Positions 36,429-45,542 are shown, counted from the first letter of the stretch. The stretch is 64,000 nucleotides of DNA from Butyrivibrio sp. (GCA_017615275.1 JAGAAO010000025.1:25025-89024); one strand, 5' to 3'. Made by a program: numbers and translations. Notes: generated by a model not told the origin, from the sequence alone.

Positions 36429-36557
36429 TTCATTTTTATTCCGTTTCGTGGAGTTCCGGTGGGTTTGGATGGGTTTGGACTTCGGCTTTCGGGGAAGCTT
36501 CTCCGGGCGCTCTTCAGGGGCTTTCTCAGAGCTTGCTATTGGCTTTTTCAGCCTCAT

Positions 36558-36789
36558 CTACGTGAATGATCCGCTTTTTCTTACGCTTTTCACGTAGTTT
36601 CCTGCTTATTTTCCGCTCACCTACGTGAGCTCCTGCCCAATATTGGTTTGCTTTCACGTAAATATTTCCGAATTTTGGCGAAATCTACGTGAGAGAGAAA
36701 GGATTTTGAGGTTTGCTTCACGTAGACACGCCCGGGTTTCAGTCCTAATCTACGGGAAAAAAGAACGATTATTAGTCACATACCCGTAA
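36558..36789. repeat. Array of eight alternating inverted 8-mers at 32-bp spacing
   Basis: CTACGTGA and its reverse complement TCACGTAG alternate at 36558, 36590, 36621, 36654 (TCACGTAA), 36685, 36718, 36750 (CTACGGGA) and 36782 (ACCCGTAA). Start-to-start distances are 32, 31, 33, 31, 33, 32 and 32. The sequences between are unrelated. In the last pair the T-to-G change in one arm is matched by A-to-C in the other, keeping TACGGG/CCCGTA pairing. They could form four hairpins with 24-25 nt loops, or be binding sites on one DNA face. Lies in gene-free DNA; the stretch 36430-36557 before it is G/C-rich with no gene. Confidence 0.75.
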
Positions 36790-36871
36790 CCCAAGAAAGT
36801 ACTAATTATATTCTGTGCCCCTTCAGAACCATCCCAAAAGTCTACTCTTAGATCCACCAGAATCAACCTGC

Positions 36872-37034
36872 GACACTCGTATAGAACCCCAACTGCAATA
36901 CAAGTGTCTATTTCGAAGAAAACTCCCTTGATTTAAGCAAATCCGACACTTGCCAAGAAGCTCAATCGATTTACAAGTGTTCACACCACCTGTTTCAGAC
37001 ACTCCTCCCGCAATCCACTGCCATATCAAGTGTC
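36872..37034. repeat. Array of three hairpins GACACT-N-AGTGTC with constant loops
   Basis: Three units of GACACT(T/C)(G/C), exactly 21 nt of unrelated sequence, then CAAGTGT(C/T): 36872-36908, 36945-36981 and 36998-37034. Gaps between units are 36 and 16 nt. The stem differs from the array 80 nt upstream but the design is the same: a constant 6-8 bp stem and a variable loop of constant length. No gene overlaps. Function unknown. Confidence 0.7.
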
Positions 37035-37092
37035 GCTCCTCAATCTTTCGCCGTTGTGCTCCTCATTTCCTGCTCAACTCAGTAACCGGAAC

Positions 37093-37370
37093 TCATAATA
37101 AGTCCTTAATACTTTCAAGATACTTTGCGTCATCATATTTAAATATATTTTCCCCATCGAGCATGTACGCTCTCAGAAGATAGAACGTCATAAGCCTCTG
37201 CATATTTGTCTTGCATGAAATATGCATCACCGATAGAAGTCTGAAACCACACCGATTCTTCACGTGTATTCTTAGGCTCTGGAACAGAGTCCAAGCCCTG
37301 CTTTCATATCTCTATTGCATCATCATATTTCTCTAAATCAAGTACTTGTTCCGCTTACGAATTTTTTATC
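37093..37370 (-). pseudogene. Decayed TPR-protein gene remnant
   Basis: Minus-strand translation gives EQVLDLEKYDDAIEI, an in-frame stop (37304-37306), then LDSVPEPKNTREESVWFQTS, IGDAYFMQDKYAEAYDVL, a frameshift near 37165, and finally AYMLDGENIFKYDDAKYLES to a stop at 37093. This is the C-terminal TPR pattern of a Lachnospiraceae tetratricopeptide family (helical A/Y/W positions and GDAYF). No start region is intact, so the gene is dead. The DNA from 37371 to 37470 shows nothing further that I can assign. Confidence 0.65.
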
Positions 37371-37482
37371 ACCATTAAGAACGCTTTCCCTCGATATTTC
37401 CATCGTTGCGCTTTAGTCTGCTAGATTGTAAAATTATTGAAGTTGCCCTTACATCATTTGAACATTTTACAAGGAGAAAATA

Positions 37483-37890
37483 ATGGACATAAATAACGCT
37501 TTAGAAATCCAGTCATTAAAGAGACGAGTTGGGGTTATCGCCTTAAAACTCATACTAGCATTTATGATGGTTAATTTGCTGGCAAAAGGTGGTGAATTCG
37601 TCGGAAAGTTACTTATATTCTTAATATCATATGGCTTCATCTCAATTTTCGGTTTCTTTGTTAAAGTAACCAAAAGCTATATTGTCGGCATCATTGTAGG
37701 ATTAATTACGTTTTTATTTTTCATTAATTTCTTTGAAAAAACTAACACTAACATTCAGGGAATAGCATCAATAGCTTTTTGTGTCGGCGGAGCCCTTTAC
37801 GACGTTATGAGCATGTTGAAATTATACAAGCTCACCAAAGGTTCAACAGGCAAAACAGAAACACCTGATGACAATCAGAAAGCATCTTGA
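37483..37890 (+). CDS. Hypothetical membrane protein (135 aa)
   Basis: A 135-aa protein with about four hydrophobic helices (residues 17-35, 38-60, 65-85 and 95-115) and a hydrophilic Thr/Lys-rich tail. AAGGAG lies 7 nt before the ATG. It stands alone between the gene-free repeat region and a converging methyltransferase gene. No family recognised. Confidence 0.6.
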   Translation: MDINNALEIQSLKRRVGVIALKLILAFMMVNLLAKGGEFVGKLLIFLISYGFISIFGFFVKVTKSYIVGIIVGLITFLFFINFFEKTNTNIQGIASIAFCVGGALYDVMSMLKLYKLTKGSTGKTETPDDNQKAS

Positions 37891-37954
37891 TCAACAACAA
37901 TATTATTAAAACAAAAGAATCGATTGCGATTTTTATTGAATAAGGAGCTTCATT

Positions 37955-39946
37955 TCACGCCTTCTCCGCAACTATAATACAATTCGAGCTCGGATACTCG
38001 GTTGGAGTGCCGGAGGGGTCAAGAAGCTCGAGGTGTTTGCTCAGGTTATCGGGATAGCCGGGTTCGAGAAGCTCTTTTGCCTCGATGATCTTGGCGCCGA
38101 GTTCTTCAAAAAACTCCCTGTACTCTTTCAATGTAAAATACCCAAACTGCTCCTGAACTTCGTGTGCATAGCTCTCACTTCCCCATGTGTAGGTAAAAAG
38201 AAACTCCCTTATGTAGTTTATATCACCGGTCACAGTGAGGTTTTTGTCATCTATGGAAAGAACTTTTCTTTCCTCGGGAATATCTTTAAGTCCCTTGAAA
38301 TCCTTGACGTAGTTTTTGAAGAAATCAAGTCCCGCCGAAGTCTTAAAACGTATCATCCTAACGGCATTTCCTTCAGTCTTAACTCCGTCGCGTATCACAA
38401 TCCTGCCGCCCGGTTTCAGACTGTCAAAGGCATTTCGAAGAGCTTTCTTGACACTCGCGATATCAAACCTTCCGTTCTCGGTTTCCGTATAAGAATAGAT
38501 TTCATGAAGTATCGAGGAAAAGATAATGCTACCTACTTCTTTTTCCAAAGTACCGGACACAAAATTGTGAACCTTAACTTCCCAGTTATGTCCCTCGCGG
38601 TGCTTCTTCTGTTCGAGAGTCTCGATGACATTGGTTGAAATATCTGTTCCGATAACTTTCTTGTCAGGGAAACGACTCTCAAGCTTATCAAGAAGAATTC
38701 CTCCGCCTGAGCCGACATCGACAACACAGTCTCCCGTAACAAAATCAACAATACCGTCCTTGGTGCTTGCAGCGACGTTGTTCATTGTCTCAAGATACTT
38801 ATCTTCGTTGTTTAACCTGTCAAAAGCATCTCTCCTAAATCCGAACATATCATAAAGAACAATTATGCTCTTCTCAAAAGTAAGAAGCCCGCTTCTTTCC
38901 GCCTCCACGCAGAACTCAATAAGCTTCTCGCACACACGCGAAAACTTGAAATCAACAAAAGCGCTCTTATTTTCTATCTTTACCGCTATATCCACATTGC
39001 TGACAGAGGCATCGAGAAGGTACTTCTCAATAATCCTCTTCTTATAGACATTGATATGCTTCTTTCCTTCGTAATCGTAAAAAAGATTGTCCGACAAAGG
39101 TTTGAAATTAAGATGATCAACCTCTTTTCCCGACTCATTTACAGCCTTTACGGTATTGGTGAGTATCGTCCTTATCTGTCCCATGTCAAAACTTGAAAGC
39201 GCTGCCTCGAAATACCACAACTGGAATTTTGGAAAGATCTCTTTATCAAAAAACTCCACATCGTTTTCAAAGAACTCAAGCTCCCCGGGACAAAGCCGCT
39301 GCAATCTGTACTGAGGCGAAAACTCCTTGAGATTTCCCGACACGATATCACTTATCAGCGACTCAACACTCACTTTGTTGGCTTCCCATATCTTCTCGGA
39401 TGCAGCTCTTATAATGCACTCATTTAGCACAAGCAGAATCTTCTTAAGATCATATTTCTCGTCATCACAAAAAGCCTGCAACTCACTGTTTGCAGAAACA
39501 GAAATCTCTCCGCGAATGCACTGCCCAACGATTCCGTGAGTTTTGATAAGAGTAAAAACAAATCCTTCATCACCTGTCTCATCTCTGTAGATATAGGCAG
39601 ATGCTATGTTGTGTATATCAACAGGATATCCTTTCTTTATCCATTCGCTTCGCTCCCTGGCAAGTCCGCCTTTGGCAACTTCAGACCACTTGAGTGTCGT
39701 AGCGATCAGCTCCTTATCTTCGTCGGAAAGCCCTTCGCGCACAGAAACTTCATCAAGAATATCCAATGTCTTCATCACATACATCAGCGTTTCTTTGCCC
39801 GACAAACTGCCGATGCTCTCAAGTCTCTCAGCATTAACATAAACATTGTCGGTTTCCGTAAGGAACTTAAGCCAGCGGTTGCCTTCAATCACGCCGTCCT
39901 TCACATTTCCGTCTTTATCAAAATATTTATCAAAACTGTTACCCAT
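37955..39946 (-). CDS. Large protein with C-terminal SAM-dependent methyltransferase domain
   Basis: A 663-aa cytoplasmic protein. The first about 400 residues, starting with FDKYFDKDGNVKDG, match nothing I know. A class I methyltransferase domain follows from about 420: motif I DFVTGDCVVDVGSGGGILLD, VIGTDIS for strand 2, IIFSSILHEIYSY and LKPGGRIVIRDGV. The substrate is unknown; the N-terminal part may recognise a macromolecule. ATG 39946 (MGNSFD) lies 6 nt after GGAG and is preferred over in-frame ATGs at 39979 and 39988. Divergent from the ABC-F gene. Confidence 0.72.
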   Translation of the reverse strand: MGNSFDKYFDKDGNVKDGVIEGNRWLKFLTETDNVYVNAERLESIGSLSGKETLMYVMKTLDILDEVSVREGLSDEDKELIATTLKWSEVAKGGLARERSEWIKKGYPVDIHNIASAYIYRDETGDEGFVFTLIKTHGIVGQCIRGEISVSANSELQAFCDDEKYDLKKILLVLNECIIRAASEKIWEANKVSVESLISDIVSGNLKEFSPQYRLQRLCPGELEFFENDVEFFDKEIFPKFQLWYFEAALSSFDMGQIRTILTNTVKAVNESGKEVDHLNFKPLSDNLFYDYEGKKHINVYKKRIIEKYLLDASVSNVDIAVKIENKSAFVDFKFSRVCEKLIEFCVEAERSGLLTFEKSIIVLYDMFGFRRDAFDRLNNEDKYLETMNNVAASTKDGIVDFVTGDCVVDVGSGGGILLDKLESRFPDKKVIGTDISTNVIETLEQKKHREGHNWEVKVHNFVSGTLEKEVGSIIFSSILHEIYSYTETENGRFDIASVKKALRNAFDSLKPGGRIVIRDGVKTEGNAVRMIRFKTSAGLDFFKNYVKDFKGLKDIPEERKVLSIDDKNLTVTGDINYIREFLFTYTWGSESYAHEVQEQFGYFTLKEYREFFEELGAKIIEAKELLEPGYPDNLSKHLELLDPSGTPTEYPSSNCIIVAEKA

Positions 39947-40007
39947 ATTTTTCTCCAATCCAAAAAAAGCTTCAGTCATTTTTTCCATAAATACAATTTT
40001 ACCATCT

Positions 40008-40036
40008 TTTACATATCGACGCTCGCATGCTAAAAT
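40008..40036 (+). promoter_or_regulatory. Promoter of the ABC-F gene
   Basis: TTTACA (40008-40013), a 17-nt spacer and TAAAAT (40031-40036), about 36 nt before the start codon. Confidence 0.6.
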
Positions 40037-40071
40037 GTGGTGTTGCAATATATTTTTACGGAGTAGGAATA

Positions 40072-42012
40072 ATGATACTTTCAGTACATAACATATGTAA
40101 ATCATTCGATGGAAAAGACATTTTAAAAAATGCTTCTTTCCATATTGAAAATAACGAAAAAGCCGCAATCGTAGGTATAAACGGCGCCGGCAAGACAACA
40201 CTCTTAAAGATCATCATCGGTGAGCTGTCTTCCGACGACGGCGAAGTAACTTTCTCCAAAGGAACAACATGGGGATACCTTGCCCAGCACCAGAACGTCG
40301 ATACAAACAACACAATCTATGAAGAACTCATGGAGATAAAAAAAGACGTCATCGAGCTCGAAGCTTCCATTCGCTCCGCAGAGGACGAAATGAAGCACCT
40401 TGAAGGCGACGAACTTACAAAGCTCATGGACAGATACACTCTTATGAACGAGCAGTTCCAGAGAATGTCGGGGTATGCCTGGAAAAGCGAAGTTACAGGC
40501 GTTGCGAAAGGTCTTGGATTCACAGAGGATGAATTTGATAAAAAAATAAGCACCTTATCGGGAGGTCAGAAAACACGAGTTGCCCTGGGTAAACTCCTTC
40601 TTCAGAGTCCCGATCTCATCATCCTCGACGAGCCTACGAACCACCTTGATATGACTTCCATAAAGTGGCTTGAAAACTATCTTCTCAACTATAAGGGCGC
40701 CGTTCTTATCGTATCTCACGACAGATACTTCCTTGATAAGATCGTCGGCAAAGTCATAGAAGTTGAGAACACCAAAGTCTCCTCTTTTACAGGAAACTAC
40801 TCTGCTTATTCGGAAAAGAAAAAGCAGAAAAGAGCAATAGAATGGGCTGCCTATGTGAAGCAGCAACAAGAGATCAAGCATCAGGAAGAAGTTATCGCAA
40901 AGCTCAAAAGCTTCAACCGTGAGAAATCAATTAAGCGCGCAGAGAGCAGGGAAAAGATGCTCGACAAGATCGAAGTCATCGATAAGCCCATGACCATAGA
41001 CGATAAGATGAAGATCACTCTAAAGCCATTCTGCGAAAGCGGAAACGACGTACTCACAGTTGACAATATCGCAAAGTCCTTTGGCGACAACAAGCTGTTT
41101 GAAAACGTGAGCTTTGAGATCAAAAAAGGCGAGCATGTTGCGATCATCGGTGACAACGGAACGGGAAAGACAACTCTTCTTAAGATGATAAACGGTATCG
41201 AGAGCTTGGACAAAGGTTCTATCGAGCTTGGCGTAAAAGTCTGCATCGGCTACTACGATCAGGAACACCATGTTCTGAACGACTCAAAGACTTTGTTTGG
41301 AGAGATTTCGGATGCTTATCCCACGCTCAACAATACCGAGATACGAAACACTCTTGCGGCATTTCTTTTTACAGGTGATGACGTATTTAAGAGGATCGGT
41401 GATCTCTCGGGTGGTGAAAAAGGTCGCGTAAGTCTTGCTAAGCTTATGCTCTCAGACGCAAACTTCCTCATCCTCGATGAGCCTACAAACCACCTTGATA
41501 TCACGAGTAAAGAAATCCTTGAGTCCGCAATTTCAGGCTACGAAGGAACAGTCCTCTACGTAAGCCACGACAGATACTTTATAAACAAGACTGCAACCAG
41601 AATCCTGGATCTCACTCACGAGAACATGGTTAACTATATCGGAAACTACGACTACTACGAAGAGCACTCCGCTCAGCAGAACGAGATTCACTTCGGCTCT
41701 GCCGCTGACAACGCTCCCGCTGCAACAAATTCCGAAAAGCCCGCAGCTCCTTCCTCAGGAAACATCGATTGGAAGGCACAAAAAGAAGCTCAGGCAAAAA
41801 AGAGAAAAATCGAAGCCGCGCTGAAAAAATGTGAGGAAGAAATCGCAAAGCTGGAAGAAAGAGACAACGAGATCACAGAAGCTCTCTCCGATCCTTCCAT
41901 CGGAACAGATCTCGCCAAATTGCGAAAACTCTCCGATGAGCAAAATGAGATAAAAGAAAAGCTCTCCGAACTGTATGATACATGGGAAGAGCTGTCGTCC
42001 GAAGAAATTTAA
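40072..42012 (+). CDS. ABC-F family ATPase
   Basis: A 646-aa protein with two ATP-binding cassettes and no membrane part. Cassette 1 has Walker A GINGAGKTTLL and signature LSGGQKTRVAL; cassette 2 has GDNGTGKTTLL and LSGGEKGRVSL; both have LDEPTNHLD. The inter-domain linker (about 235-310) is charged and helical (SIKRAESREKMLDKIE), and the C terminus carries a coiled coil (KKRKIEAALKKCEEEI). It fits YdiF/Uup-like translation factors that act at the ribosomal E site; an antibiotic-resistance role cannot be told from sequence. ATG 40072 has GGAG 9 nt upstream. Confidence 0.9.
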   Translation: MILSVHNICKSFDGKDILKNASFHIENNEKAAIVGINGAGKTTLLKIIIGELSSDDGEVTFSKGTTWGYLAQHQNVDTNNTIYEELMEIKKDVIELEASIRSAEDEMKHLEGDELTKLMDRYTLMNEQFQRMSGYAWKSEVTGVAKGLGFTEDEFDKKISTLSGGQKTRVALGKLLLQSPDLIILDEPTNHLDMTSIKWLENYLLNYKGAVLIVSHDRYFLDKIVGKVIEVENTKVSSFTGNYSAYSEKKKQKRAIEWAAYVKQQQEIKHQEEVIAKLKSFNREKSIKRAESREKMLDKIEVIDKPMTIDDKMKITLKPFCESGNDVLTVDNIAKSFGDNKLFENVSFEIKKGEHVAIIGDNGTGKTTLLKMINGIESLDKGSIELGVKVCIGYYDQEHHVLNDSKTLFGEISDAYPTLNNTEIRNTLAAFLFTGDDVFKRIGDLSGGEKGRVSLAKLMLSDANFLILDEPTNHLDITSKEILESAISGYEGTVLYVSHDRYFINKTATRILDLTHENMVNYIGNYDYYEEHSAQQNEIHFGSAADNAPAATNSEKPAAPSSGNIDWKAQKEAQAKKRKIEAALKKCEEEIAKLEERDNEITEALSDPSIGTDLAKLRKLSDEQNEIKEKLSELYDTWEELSSEEI

Positions 42013-42029
42013 GGAAATACGAAAACGCA

Positions 42030-42065
42030 AAATCCGCGGCTGAATTCACTTCATGCCGCGGATTT
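42030..42065. terminator. Bidirectional terminator hairpin
   Basis: The perfect 11-bp stem AAATCCGCGGC (42030-42040) / GCCGCGGATTT (42055-42065) lies between the converging ABC-F and glycosyltransferase genes. T-tracts are short on the plus side; TTTTGCGTTTT follows on the minus side. Confidence 0.8.
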
Positions 42066-42083
42066 CATATTATAGCGCTTACA

Positions 42084-43805
42084 TCACCTATACACAACCG
42101 AGTAAGCACCGAAGTTTTCTATTGTACAGCCGGAGCTTTGATCAATCTTTTCAAGTTCCGAACTGCCAAGAATAAGCACCGAATCCCGATACTCCTCACT
42201 CTCATAGTTTTCGGGAAGTTCAAATTTGAAGTTTCCGAAACTCTCAGCCACTCTGAATTCTGCCTGTTCATCCTTATACACGACAGTATCCGCGAACTTC
42301 ACGGGATCGTAATCCGTGTAGTAAAGAGCAATCACAAACGGTGCAGACAATCCTTCGTAGGTTGAATAGATCTGCTTCTCATCTCCCGCCACCTCGTAGG
42401 CTCTCTTAGTGGCTTCGCCGTATCCCGGCATGAATATTCCGACTGTCTCTTTGTTAAAGTTAAGGAAGTAATCTTTCATAAAGAGCGCCGAGGCAAGTGC
42501 AACCACAATCATCACGACATATGCACCCTTTGCGTTTCTGTCCCAGATAAACGAAACGCCCTTAACAAAGAAATAAATAAGCGGAATAAATATCATTACC
42601 ATCCTGCTTATATCCGCCTTTATTCCAATCGCAAGGAAAACGCATGCAATGAGAAGTGTTGTAATAACAGCTCCCATCGCAGATCTCTTATTCTCATCAA
42701 GAGCCTCTCCATCACTCTTTTCTTTTGCGAAAGCTCTTTTTCCAAGGAACATACCAAGGAAAGTAATCGGGAAAGTAAACTCAAAAAGAGTTGCATATCC
42801 CGGATAAAAATGGCATCTCATCTCGTTATCATCACCTATCGTGAGAGTCACAAGAAGCTGCTTTATATTCTCAAAAAGAGCTGCAGGCAAAGTCGAATCA
42901 AGCGGAAGGAACACTTCTCCCGATCTCGACGCCGTAAATTTATTGAGCGAAAAATTTTCCGTTATAACCTCGGGAAGTCCCAGATAATTGACCGCATAAA
43001 AAGCAAGTAGCGGCGCAAATACAACAACAAACGTAACCGCAGCCAGTATAAGTTGCTTAACACTTATAACTTTTTTCCTGAGACAAATAATACTTATCAG
43101 CAAAATATGCAGCGGAACCACTATCGTAGCGGAACCGTAGCTGTACATGCAGAGCGCGTAGCACACTGCACTCAGACAGTAAATAAGAGTCTTTCCCGTC
43201 TTTATTCCCAGAATAAAAAGATATACCGAGATTCCAAGCGTAAACGGCATTATGTTGCTGTCAAGGCTCCACCTCGAAAGAATTACATGCCACGGGCAGA
43301 CGGTAAGGAACGCAGCTCCAAACAGCGACTTTTTGTAAGAGCCCGTCAGCTCTTTTAATATAAGATAAAAAACGTATACCGTTGCAACGCCGAGCACTGC
43401 GGGAAGAAGACGAAGTTTGACAACTCCTGTTCCAAAAAGCCTGATGATAAGTATATTGATATAGATCATAAGCGGACTTCCGCCGCCGCATCCCCAGGTT
43501 ATCGGATATACCGGATAAGGAAATCCGTTTCTGTCGACGCCAAACTTAGCGATCGCATATGCGTCATACCCCATCGAAGCTTCATCCTGCTGTAGCCCCG
43601 CAGGCACACTGTCAAGTCCAAAGAGCCTTACTAAAGCCGCTACGAGAATTATCGCAAACAGGACTATGCGCGCGGTCTTGGCTGAAATATCCGGTATCGC
43701 TACACTCTCTTTATCCTTATTCTTTTTAAAAATAATTACGGCTGCTGTGCCTAAAATGACACAGACAGCCGTAGCTATATAATTGTAACAGTCAATTACT
43801 CTCAT
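42084..43805 (-). CDS. GT39/ArnT-like membrane glycosyltransferase
   Basis: A 573-aa polytopic protein of the GT-C fold. After one N-terminal helix and a hydrophilic linker, the second helix leads to the active-site loop LFGLDSVPAGLQQDEASMGY, whose DE pair matches the polyprenyl-phosphate-sugar transferases (ArnT/PMT). About 12 helices follow and a soluble C-terminal domain (about 470-573) ends the protein. It would transfer a sugar from a lipid carrier outside the membrane; acceptor unknown. GGAG precedes the ATG. It is 24 nt after the DUF5722 gene and likely co-transcribed. Confidence 0.78.
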   Translation of the reverse strand: MRVIDCYNYIATAVCVILGTAAVIIFKKNKDKESVAIPDISAKTARIVLFAIILVAALVRLFGLDSVPAGLQQDEASMGYDAYAIAKFGVDRNGFPYPVYPITWGCGGGSPLMIYINILIIRLFGTGVVKLRLLPAVLGVATVYVFYLILKELTGSYKKSLFGAAFLTVCPWHVILSRWSLDSNIMPFTLGISVYLFILGIKTGKTLIYCLSAVCYALCMYSYGSATIVVPLHILLISIICLRKKVISVKQLILAAVTFVVVFAPLLAFYAVNYLGLPEVITENFSLNKFTASRSGEVFLPLDSTLPAALFENIKQLLVTLTIGDDNEMRCHFYPGYATLFEFTFPITFLGMFLGKRAFAKEKSDGEALDENKRSAMGAVITTLLIACVFLAIGIKADISRMVMIFIPLIYFFVKGVSFIWDRNAKGAYVVMIVVALASALFMKDYFLNFNKETVGIFMPGYGEATKRAYEVAGDEKQIYSTYEGLSAPFVIALYYTDYDPVKFADTVVYKDEQAEFRVAESFGNFKFELPENYESEEYRDSVLILGSSELEKIDQSSGCTIENFGAYSVVYR

Positions 43806-43829
43806 TTACAATTCTCCAACGAAACTTTC

Positions 43830-45443
43830 TCATCTCGCATACATGGCAGCATTCCAATCTTCGATTCCGGCATAAGCGGCAGCTCTTTGGATATATGATC
43901 CGGCATTTGCGCCGTTCATCTGCTGATAGAATTCAAAAGCAAGCTTCGGTGCTCCGTCCTGTCCCGTGAGTCCAACGGAGAGTCCGTCCGCAACTTCCAA
44001 ATGGAAGTCTGTCTGCCTGTTGAAGACGATCATGTTGATGTAGCGGTTGGTCATGGCTCTCTGATAAGCATAGACAATCGCTGCAGCCTGAGCTTCCTGC
44101 CCCTGAGTTGATGAGTAGCCAATCTCCGTAAGAAGGATCGGTCTGACCGCTCCCTTTGTATTACGCATTCCGGGCTGACACATGAAGTCCGTAAGCTGTT
44201 CTATGTTCTGCATGGAAAGATACGGTGTGTCAATATCGTGCCTGATCATCGCAGCTGCAGTCTCATTCTTGGGTGTCCAGAACGGAGTCCATATCATGGG
44301 ATAATTGTATGGGTGCTCCGCAAGAGCCCAGTCAATATTACCCTGCGCAATAATGCAGGCATTCATAGCCTCTATCAAACTTCTTGCCGAAAAGTAAGAA
44401 GGATCGTTTCTATGTGTCCAGTTATGGTCAAAACTTGAGCATACAAATGCATTTGCATTTCTGCTCTTTATGGCATTGTAACACACTCTGAGCTCATCAG
44501 CATAGAGCTGTGCGTAAGCCATCTCATCGGATACATTGGTGTAATTCCACTCATTCTTGGCATTTACCTCATTTCCGATGACCCAGTTATCAACCTGCCC
44601 AAAGCCGTTCTGGCCGTTATATCTGTAAGCAAGATATGATACAACCGCTTCAAGCATCTCAAGTCCTGCGTCCTCAGAGGTATTCATCATATAATACCTT
44701 CCGCGTCCGCCTCTTGAATAAGGCGATATCATAAATTCTTCACCGGGCGCAAGCTGATTCAAAAGAACAATGGTCATTCCCATGCCCTGGCTTGTGCTCG
44801 TTCTTATACAGTGATCGTACTGACTAAGGTATGACGAATCAAATTGATATGTCTTTCCGTTGTACTCATACAGAACTCCGCAGTCTCCCCCGATAACATC
44901 TTCGAGGTTGATATTGTAGGCTGCCTGCTGTACTCCCAAAGTCATTACTTCGGTATTTCCGTTACCGATCTTGGCTCCGTCAAGTATAAGGCCCTTTTTT
45001 CCGTTGTTTTTTCTTTTCTGAGATGATGTTGCGAGCGCTTCAGGATTGGTTATGTAGTGTGCTCCCGAAACAGGTACAAACGTGCCGCCCGAAAGGACAG
45101 CTACTTGGAACTTATCATAGAGTTTGCACTCTGTAGTTTTGTAATCAAGCGGAACAGAGAATTTAACCGAATTATTCATCGGTGCTGATGCTACAGGTGC
45201 TCCTGCGGGTCCGGGCTGGTAAACCTTCTCCGCAAAAAGATAAAACTTGCCATCGTCACTCTGTGGCATCTCTGCTACAGATACATTAACGACAACTTTC
45301 TCGCCGGCAATGGTTGCCGACGCAATCGATACCGAGCCGGTTCCTTCCGCCCTTACGGTGATCGATCCTTGAGAAAAGACACTCAGTGCCACAGACGCTG
45401 AAAGCGCAATGCCGGATAGTGCTGAAAAGATCTTCTTTGTCAT
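43830..45443 (-). CDS. Secreted DUF5722 protein, glycoside-hydrolase-like
   Basis: A 537-aa exported protein with a Sec signal peptide (basic MTKK, hydrophobic stretch, cleavage probably after VRA near 32). A beta-sandwich-like domain spans about 35-145. A TIM-barrel-like DUF5722 domain follows with the pair of acidic residues expected of retaining glycosidases: WVIGNEVN (acid/base) and ILLTEIGYSS (nucleophile). No polysaccharide can be assigned. GAGGGG lies 7 nt before the ATG. It heads an operon with the GT39-like gene, suggesting cell-surface glycan work. Confidence 0.75.
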   Translation of the reverse strand: MTKKIFSALSGIALSASVALSVFSQGSITVRAEGTGSVSIASATIAGEKVVVNVSVAEMPQSDDGKFYLFAEKVYQPGPAGAPVASAPMNNSVKFSVPLDYKTTECKLYDKFQVAVLSGGTFVPVSGAHYITNPEALATSSQKRKNNGKKGLILDGAKIGNGNTEVMTLGVQQAAYNINLEDVIGGDCGVLYEYNGKTYQFDSSYLSQYDHCIRTSTSQGMGMTIVLLNQLAPGEEFMISPYSRGGRGRYYMMNTSEDAGLEMLEAVVSYLAYRYNGQNGFGQVDNWVIGNEVNAKNEWNYTNVSDEMAYAQLYADELRVCYNAIKSRNANAFVCSSFDHNWTHRNDPSYFSARSLIEAMNACIIAQGNIDWALAEHPYNYPMIWTPFWTPKNETAAAMIRHDIDTPYLSMQNIEQLTDFMCQPGMRNTKGAVRPILLTEIGYSSTQGQEAQAAAIVYAYQRAMTNRYINMIVFNRQTDFHLEVADGLSVGLTGQDGAPKLAFEFYQQMNGANAGSYIQRAAAYAGIEDWNAAMYAR

Positions 45444-45485
45444 TAGTTTCCCCTCATTCGTTATTCTATTTTTGCAATAATAATA

Positions 45486-45514
45486 TATTAAGCTAAAAAC
45501 TCGCTTCTTATCAA
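45486..45514 (-). promoter_or_regulatory. Candidate promoter of the DUF5722-GT39 operon
   Basis: On the minus strand TTGATA (45509-45514), a 17-nt spacer and TTAATA (45486-45491), about 43 nt before the start. Confidence 0.5.
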
Positions 45515-45542
45515 CGTATATTTGTAAAAAAATTAAAATGCA

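Noticed and set aside
36823-37029. 68-codon minus-strand frame over the second hairpin array
   Set aside because: No ribosome binding site, unusual composition, and its DNA is better explained by the inverted-repeat array.
36558-37034. CRISPR array
   Set aside because: Repeats are only 8 bp, alternate in orientation and no cas gene is in the window; the regular spacing alone does not make a CRISPR.
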